A DNA stretch of 64,000 nucleotides from Anaspis maculata (lineage: Eukaryota > Arthropoda > Insecta > Coleoptera > Scraptiidae), in assembly GCA_949128115.1 (NCBI GenBank), contig OX421963.1:82903602-82967601 (forward strand). Reading direction: 5' to 3'. The notes under the pieces are model-generated. The model saw nothing but the letters and a program-made list of their open reading frames with translations. It was not told the origin of the DNA and made no database searches. The translations under genes and the position numbers were made by a program. Positions 57,501 through 64,000 of the stretch are shown one piece after another (positions within the stretch are counted from its first letter, which is position 1; each line of letters begins with the position of its first letter).

Positions 57501-57748
57501 TCAAAAATTCATTGGAAAAAATCTATGATTTTCTTTCGAAAAGTTGTGTCCTGTTGAAAGTTGACCATTTTGATACTCGTTTTGTTCTCACTCTGTACAT
57601 GGCAAACAATGTCAACGTCCGCGTGACTCAGCATGGCATTTTGTAGCCACAAGAATTAACTTGGGTTGGTTTTTCTTCAAGATTTTCGATCTTGAGGTTA
57701 ACGTAACATTTTTGGGTGGACCAGTTCAATCATGAATTATGGTCACAT
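54560..57748. mobile_element. Outer palindrome split by a 2.9-kb inverted-repeat element
   Basis: The left arm 54560-54730 (TTGAACTGGTCC, AGATCGAAAATTTCAAAGAA, GACGTTGACATTGTCTACCATG) is mirrored by 57598-57748 (CATGGCAAACAATGTCAACG, GATTTTCGATCTTGAG, GGACCAGTTCAA). The inner junctions rejoin as CATG-TA-CATG, a palindrome centred on TA. The interior is the element at 54733-57595. Confidence 0.7.
54733..57595. mobile_element. Inner element with about 250-bp terminal inverted repeats
   Basis: CAGGGTGACAACAAATGGAG at 54733 is mirrored by a diverged CTCGTTTTGTTCTCACTCTG ending at 57595, with TA on each side. The arms match for about 250 bp, for example AAAACCTCATTACAATATCT with a mirror near 57490, and TTTTATGATGCC with a mirror near 57408. 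The 2.3-kb interior has no transposase frame I recognise. Its 55.6-57.3 kb part may contain further insertions, including a possible LTR-like stretch near 57000-57270 that I could not bound. Confidence 0.6.
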
Positions 57749-58918
57749 GTTCGTTGGAATAGTCACAGAAAACAGCTTATGTTTTTCGTCAATGAGCCGT
57801 CACTGCGGTAGCACCCTGGGCAAACGCAGCGTAACAGACAAGTTAGTTACTCAATGAAGTTCAATTATGGCCACTTAGGCGACTCAAACCACTATAGTTT
57901 CATTGGTCAGATAAATAAAGAATAGGAACTATACATTTCTGCTGGAATTTCCAATTTCTTCTGCTGGATGATTCAATTTTGTTCTATCTCTGTTATTATT
58001 TAATCACCCGATTCTGGCGCTTCGATCTCCTTTCGAATTTCCCAGCCGCATAAAGTTAAATTTATTGTTGCCCATTATTCCGCACCAGCTTATAGTCACG
58101 CTGTGCCATGGTATCCCTCTCTTCAGTCTTGTACTTCCCTCGATTTATTGAAAACTGGTCCAAGGCTGGACGGGGATCATTCAAGGACGGTATATGGTGT
58201 GGTGAAGAAGTAAAGCTCGCTCTCGATTCCGGTCATGAATTACTGGGAAACGGCTCAACGGAGGAGAGGCACAGAAATGGCGAAGGCGCCGGCCGGGGGC
58301 GTGCGGGGGTGCTGGTGAAAAAGCCGTCTGGAAAGCGCGCTCCCATTTGCCAAATTGGTGGCCGAGGAGATGGCCTACATGGAACAGGGAAATTAACGCC
58401 TTTTCCAGGGACACATCGGCGCGTTCTTGATGGAAAACGTCGGTAATTGAAAACGGTGCATTTTTTCTCTGTGCACGCTTTACCTGGTGTATCCACGTTC
58501 TACGCCCATTTTCTCGGATTTTTTCGAACCTTTGCGTTCTCCGCTTTCGACATGCAAGGGACATAATAATTGCCCTGCCGCCTTCTTTAATTCGTTCCGG
58601 CGCTGTGAAATTTCCAGAGTCGCGCGTTCGTGTTTTTCCCAATCGCTGCTATCCATCAATCTCCATCGCTCTGCGACGTGACAATGATTAAATTATTGCC
58701 TTTTTCCTTCGTCTTCCAAGGTGCGAAAGCATATCTCCGGATAATATACAGGGCGATTGCCAACACGGCGACCTTGCTGGTTCGCGGAACTCCATCGCTT
58801 TTCTCGTACACTATTATCATAGGCTATTATAGTGGACACCAAGGTACTAAAGACGCCGACGACTCGGCAAGCTGGTATAGAAGACCACATAAGTGGAGCC
58901 AGTAATCAAGCTAGCTAT
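57749..58918. other. Balanced-composition non-coding stretch
   Basis: Several overlapping frames of 80-153 codons on both strands at 58100-58650, none with a known motif. The composition resembles single-copy sequence, so unrecognised exons or conserved non-coding elements cannot be excluded. Confidence 0.35.
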
Positions 58919-58927
58919 GCTGGACAT

Positions 58928-60898
58928 CGTAACCAGACAATTCTTCGCGCCGACAATTCGTCGCACGGACAATTCGTCGCGGAATTTTGTTTACTTAGCT
59001 TGACTAACCCGTTTTGTGTTTTCTTTAGCTTTAAGAGTTCGTTATACTTTAATGTATTACTCAAAGCCCTTTAGGGCACCCTTGTTTTTTTCAGTGTCTC
59101 ATTTGAACCTCTAGTAGGTCCCCTAGCATTACTCCACGCATTTCGAGTAATAGAAGCACCGAGCTTCCGGAATTCTAGTAAGCCCCTCTTGCCTTCATGT
59201 GATGTTCGGAGCCCTATCTAGCATTTTGTGTCCGCAAGTGTGGTTTAGAGGCCTAATTAGTTCCTAAGGTTTTTTCATGATCACCAGAATCGCAGCAAGC
59301 CTCTTGTTGCCTTCTTGTACTATCCAGTGCTCCATTGGGCTCCCTTGTGTCTTTAGTGCAGTTTGAAGTCCTTGTGAGCCCTATCAGTCGGAGCATTAGG
59401 TGGCATTAGTGAGTCTGTTGTGTTTGCTGTGTCCGAATTTCTTGGCCCCTCTTTTGTCTGCAAATGTAGTTGTAATTAGCCTTGTCAGTTTTTTTCATGG
59501 CTTTCAGAGTACCAGTAAGCCCCTTTTGCCTCCTTTTGTTGAACAGAGCTCAACAAATCGAGAGAATTTGAAATCCTGCTGAACTCCCTAGCATTTCTCC
59601 GTGGCTTATGGAGCTCTATCGGGCCTACTTTGTCCTTACGTATCGTTTGAAGCCCTGATGAGCTCCCTTATGTTTTCCATAGCTTTTCCAAAGTCCAGTG
59701 AGCCCCCTTGTTGCCCTAGTGACCCTCTAAAAGCCCCCTTGTCTCTTCAACATCTTTTGAAGCTCTGCTAAGCCCCATAGCGTTTTTCCATGGCTCACGG
59801 AGCTCTATCGGCCCCCTTGTGTCCTCATGAGCCCTTTTTTTCATAGCTTTCAGAATTCCAGGGAGCTCTCTTGTGCCTCCTCGCGTTGTTAGCGGCCTTA
59901 GTGGCCCTCCAAGGGCTCCCTTCTTTCCTAACGCCTTTTGAGGCTCTGCTGAGCACCCTAGCATTTTCCCGTAACTTACGGAGTTCTATCGGGCCCCCTC
60001 GTCTCCCTTCATGTATCGTTTGGAGCCCTGATGGCCCCCTTATTTTTTTGAAGCTTCAAAGTTCTAGTAACCCCTTTTGTGCCTTCTTGCGTTGTACGAC
60101 GCCCTGGTGGCCCTCCAAGGGCGCCCTTGTTTCTTCGATGTTTTTTGAAGCCCTGCTGAGCCCTCCAGCATTTTTCCATGGCTTACGGAGTTCTATCGTG
60201 CCCTCTTGTGTCCTAAAGTGCAGTTTAGGACCCTAATTAGCTCACTTATGTTTTTTATTGATTTTTTGAGTACCACAGTAAGGCCTCTATTGCCTTCTTT
60301 TGTTATATATAGAGCTCCATCAGGCCCCCTTGTGTCCTCAATATCGTTCAAAACTCTGCTGAGCCCTCTTGCATTTTTCCAGGACCTTCGGAGCTCTGTT
60401 GGATCTCTTTTGCCCTCATGTGTCATTTGGAACCCTGATGAGCCCCTTTGTGTTTTTTTGTGGCTTCAAGAATTTCACTAAACCCCCTTGTGCCTTCATG
60501 TTGTTGGACTTTTGGAGCATTTGTGAGTCTCTTGTGCCTTCATGTAATATTCGGAGCCCAATTGGAGCCCACAACCATCTTGTTTTTGTGTTTTTTTTTT
60601 AACCCTTTTGAGCCCCTTTGTGTCTTCATGTGTGATGAGTCCCCTTACGTTCCGAAGCTTGAGTTGCTTCTTCACGCTTATTTTTCGGTTCTCTTGCGAA
60701 TGTTCCGTGCGACTAATAATTGTCCGGCCACGCATCAAGAATTGTTCCTCTTGCGACGAATTGTCCGTGCGACGAATAGTCCGTGCGACGAATTGTCCGT
60801 GTGACGAATTGTCCGCGCAATAAATTGTCCGCGCAACGAATTGTCTATGCGACAATTGTCCGCGACGAATTGTCCATGCGATGAATTGTCCTAGAACC
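58928..60898. mobile_element. Foldback-like composite element, 2.0 kb, 9-bp target duplication
   Basis: GCTGGACAT lies just outside both ends (58919-58927 and 60899-60907). The left end has three 15-16 bp subrepeats (GACAATTCGTCGCGG type, 58936-58982). The right end has ten or more inverted copies (GCGACGAATTGTCCGTGC, 60716-60890). The subrepeat differs from that of the 35.9-kb element (GACAACTTGACGCGG) at three of 15 positions. The body (about 59040-60650) is the same GAGCCCC/CTTGTGTCTTC-type degenerate array. No coding sequence is supported. Confidence 0.75.
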
Positions 60899-60907
60899 GC
60901 TGGACAT

Positions 60908-62330
60908 ATATCAAAGCCATGTTATAAGAAAATGAAAGAAGATAATTATCTCTCTTCCTTGAGGAAAACCTGAAACGCTATAGCTGCAATAACAGATTAA
61001 AGTTCTCTCGTGGAGTTGTGAATGAATAAATCACCCTGTATAAGAGTGGGTACTTGCTTCTCCATTAGCATCTCGGCCTTATTGCCGGAAAGAAAAGTAT
61101 TGTTTTTAACTCTGAGCTGTTTCTCTTTGCACCTACAAATTTCAACCCCGGTGCGGGTTTATTATTAAACGCTCGGAAGTTGCAGAGGAAATAACGCGCG
61201 ATAAAAACTTGGGTCCCCGTCCGTTCCCCGTTCGCCCCTCTGGAATATTTGCGGCCGTGTGGGGAATTTATGGCTCGGGTTCGTTGTTTGAAGTTTTCGG
61301 GCGCCAGTTTTTGATAATTACGGTTTAACATGCTGGCGTCGTGTTGTGAAAATTAAGTCCGCCTCTTTGCCCCGCTCATTTTATTACTTCTTTTATTCCT
61401 ATGTCATCCCGTCACCCTTTTCCCGGAGTATATCTTGGAAACTCCTCGTTCGAAACATTTCAATTTGCAAAGGTACATTTCGAACCTCTCTTTCAAGGAC
61501 ATTTCGTGGGGGCCGCGCGCGGATCCGCTTATTGGGAATTCTGATGGCTGGGTAATTAAAACAAGTCCGAATATTAAAAGGCGGAGAATTGATGTTGATA
61601 TAACGGTTAGAGGGATTTTCGATCTTTATTCAGGCAGGGCGCCATCACCCGCTCGCTTTTATAATGCCTCTCTTCGCCCGGAAGCGTTTCGGCCGAGTCC
61701 ATGCCTTTCAATGACGGACATTTGGTTCGAATCCAACAATATCATTCTTTACGCGGCGCCCATTCATGCTCATTAATAAGCCACAAAATCTTTTTTATTT
61801 ACTCTGGAATTACTTCCCAACGAGTCATGCAACGTGGCCAGGTCCAACAGTCCCCCGAGAACTTTCCTATTTACAGTAATTACCTACTCACAATAATAAT
61901 AGTCGATACTACGAAGATTACCATTAATCAGATGACCCCCGACAAATTGTTCGGTTCTTATCAAAAACGCGCGGGAACTCTTAGATTGAACTTCCGCCGA
62001 GGTTAACGATGAAAGTCTAAGATAAAAATTTACATCTACAGCCGCGAGACAAAATAAGACCAGACACGCTGAAAATACTAAAATATCAATAATTATTGTA
62101 TGTTCTTTATCGTGTGTTTCATAATAATTGTACAGATTCACTTCTTATTGGGGTTTGGGGACTTATGAGGGAATGATAGGGTATTGAGGAAGTCCTTTAT
62201 CTATAGTTTTTCATGATTACATTATTATTTCGTATGATAATAACCTGATGACCGTCCATGTACCTTTTTGTGCCATTTTCAACTTTAGCTATTCCATATT
62301 TACCTTTGTTTCTGTATTGTTATTTGAGCC
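60908..62330. other. Non-coding stretch, partly balanced in composition
   Basis: No gene recognised. 61070-62010 is GC-balanced and looks single-copy. TCACCCTGTATAAG at 61031 is a lone copy of the CAGGGTG/TA end with no mirror seen nearby. Confidence 0.35.
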
Positions 62331-62485
62331 CAAGTGAACAGACCCCCTTGTGTCTTCATGTTTCCTTTTAAGCTCTTCACAAGCTCATTTGTCTTCACTT
62401 GTGCCTTTTTCTAATCTAGTAAGCTCCTTATGTCTTCTTGTATTGTTTGGAGCCCGGAGTGGGTCTCGTCGTGTCTTCATCGCAT
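62331..62485. repeat. GAGCCC/CTTGTGTCTTC array, left fragment
   Basis: Words such as CCCCCTTGTGTCTTCATG and TTTGGAGCCC match the bodies of the 35.9- and 58.9-kb foldback-like elements. The array is broken off here and resumes at about 63600. Confidence 0.7.
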
Positions 62486-62521
62486 AAACCATGACATACT
62501 CTTGAAGAACTTGGAAAATCT

Positions 62522-62671
62522 GGGTTTTTACCTCAATCTGGTCAGATTGTTCAGGTGGTCCCGCCGGGATCTGTGTTTAGTCCTATCCTTTCAATCATTT
62601 TCATGAATAACATTGGGTTGAGCCTCAAGAGCTCGTTCCTCCTTTTTGCTGACGATATTGAAGATATTTCG
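62522..62671 (+). pseudogene. LINE reverse transcriptase scrap
   Basis: One open frame encodes GFLPQSGQIVQVVPPGSVFS, then PILSIIFMNNIGLSLKSS, then FLLFADDIEDIS and a stop. This is the palm region around motif B (normally VPQGSVLGPLLFLIFINDI) and catalytic motif C (FADD) of jockey/CR1-like reverse transcriptases. Both catalytic aspartates of FADD are kept, but only about 50 residues remain, and motif B has P for Q. It lies inside the GAGCCC array. Confidence 0.75.
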
Positions 62672-62809
62672 TAGAATATATATATCCTATAAATATTTTA
62701 TTACTTATTTCATAATATAAGACATAGGCAAAGGTAAACCAGAACTATAAGTATATAAATCATATCGAGGCTGATATAAAATGTTATAATTGTTTTGTAT
62801 ACAGGTGTC

Positions 62810-63590
62810 CCAGCTAAAGCAATCCAACGCAATTGTCTCAGAAAATATCAAGGCAACAATTTTTTTTCCAAGTTTGGGGAAGCCTAAACTTTTAGCTTTC
62901 TTTTGAGGGGCGCCGATGTTTGTAGGTGCTCTAGTTTCAAAAAAAATTGAATTTGAATCTGGCGAGTCACAAAAATTCAAAAATTCATGACCGACAAAAC
63001 AAAATACTTCAGGTGAAAAAAAAACCTCTCTCTCTCTCTGGGCTTTCCATTGGTGTGTCGTCGATGTCTGTACCTGGCCCAATAAGCCAGAAATTCTGCC
63101 TCAAAGTCCAGCAAACACAATAATTGGAATTCATAACGACGTCACCGATCTCACACTTGTTGATTTTCACATCAGCCAGTATTCATTGCTATGGAGAATC
63201 CAGGTATGTTGAGTGAAAAAGTGCTAGTGACGGCTGGTGTTGAAATCAACAAGTGTGTGATCGGTGACGTCACGGATTCCGATTATTGTGTTTGCTGGAC
63301 TTTGAGGCAGAATTTCTGGCTTATTGGGTCAGGTACAGACATCAGCGACACATCAATGGAAAGCCCAGAGAAATAGGATTTTCTTTCATATGAAGTATTT
63401 TGCTTTATCGGTCATGAGTTTTCGAATTCTTGTGACTCGCCCGATTCAAATTGCATTTTCTTGGAAACTAGAGCACCTACAAGCATCGGCGCCCCCTCAA
63501 AAGGAAGGTAAAAGATCAGGCTTCCCTCCAATTAAAACAATTCTTTTGTTGCCTTGATATTTTCTGAAAAAATCGCTCTCCGACTACCAC
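62810..63590. mobile_element. 0.8-kb palindromic element
   Basis: Arms about 62835-63180 and 63205-63578 mirror each other. Examples are AGTCCAGCAAACACAATAAT with ATTATTGTGTTTGCTGGACT, GTGACGTCA-type centres, and GGGCGCCGATGTTTGTAGGT with CCTACAAGCATCGGCGCCCC. A (TC)n run of about 16 bp at 63026 is present in one arm only. It interrupts the GAGCCC array. Confidence 0.75.
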
Positions 63591-63599
63591 AACATCAGA

Positions 63600-64000
63600 C
63601 GGTCGGACCGTGATGTGGTCCAAGTAAACCCATCGTGTATCCATGTATCGTTTAGAGCTCTATTGAGCCTCTTCGCCTTTTCTTGTTTCTTGGGCTTTTG
63701 GGAAATCTAGTAAGCCCCCGATGTCTTCTTGTATTATTCGGAGCTCAGTTGAGCTCCCTCACGTGTTTGCATGTCCGTTGGAGCCTTACTGAGCTAACTA
63801 ATTTTTTGTTCGTACCTTTCGTAAGTCTTGCGAGCCGAAATATATGTCTTCTCATATTTTTCGGAGTCTAATTGAGCCTCAATGTGTCTTCATGGGCTTT
63901 ATGGAGCCCCACTAAGCCCCTTGCCTTTTCTTATGCCTTCCGAAAATGCAGTGAGCCCCATCCTCGTATCGTTTGGAACTCAAGTGGGCCTTCTCGTATC
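63600..64000. repeat. GAGCCC/CTTGTGTCTTC array, continues past window end
   Basis: Degenerate units with GAGCCCCACTAAGCCCCTTG and CGTATCGTTTGGA words, as in the two complete foldback-like elements. The right boundary is outside the window, so no terminal subrepeats can be seen. Confidence 0.7.

Noticed and set aside
58108..58642. Frames of 112 and 153 codons on opposite strands
   Set aside because: Mutually overlapping, no recognisable domain, no splice support; kept only as a note that composition is balanced here.

Overview
This is eukaryotic nuclear DNA, almost certainly from an insect or close arthropod. The evidence is one recognisable host exon with consensus GT/AG splice signals, the absence of any bacterial-style gene packing, and a large load of arthropod-type transposable elements (mariner-like, pogo-like, jockey-like and other LINEs, tRNA-derived SINEs, palindromic MITEs, foldback-like elements). 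The exact order cannot be settled from the window.

The only host coding sequence I can defend is a 204-nt internal exon at 20816-21019 (+). It encodes the N-terminal segment of the calcineurin A catalytic subunit, just before the metal-binding motif of the phosphatase. No other calcineurin exon was found, so most of the window is probably intron of one very large gene. The short open frames are mostly chance or repeat-derived.

Layout: 0.4-1.6 kb, nested palindromic element; 3.06-3.26 kb, MITE with TTA target duplication; 4.2-5.1 kb, decayed LINE interrupted by a SINE; 7.7-10.2 kb, two mariner-like transposase relics, one with an inverted duplicate of its C-terminus; 10.4-10.9 kb, 30-bp minisatellite; 12.2-20.2 kb, an 8-kb foldback-like element made of a 128-bp tandem array, a small duplicated gene-like core and a 216-bp tandem array; 20.8 kb, calcineurin exon; 22.6-26.1 kb, 5'-truncated LINE; 26.8-33.35 kb, large inverted-repeat structure filled with palindromic MITEs; 35.9-38.6 kb, second foldback-like element; 38.8-39.2 kb, pogo-like transposase relic; 46.0-46.6 kb, nested palindrome; 47.8 kb, second SINE; 51.4-51.9 kb, MITE with TTAA duplication; 52.3-53.2 kb, jockey-like LINE relic; 54.6-57.75 kb, another nested inverted-repeat element; 58.9-60.9 kb, third foldback-like element; 62.3-64.0 kb, more of the same internal repeat, broken by a reverse-transcriptase scrap and an 0.8-kb palindrome.

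Two patterns stand out. First, in four places an inverted-repeat element with CAGGGTG-type ends (one end is degenerate) lies at the central TA dyad of another palindrome. Two cases have exactly equal flanking arms (108/108 and 170/170 bp). Second, three foldback-like elements built of short tandem repeats are bounded by 8-9 bp direct repeats (GTGGCTGC, TTACCCGGG, GCTGGACAT). They share an architecture and, in two cases, related 15-bp terminal subrepeats. All coordinates of repeats come from reading by eye; none was computed.
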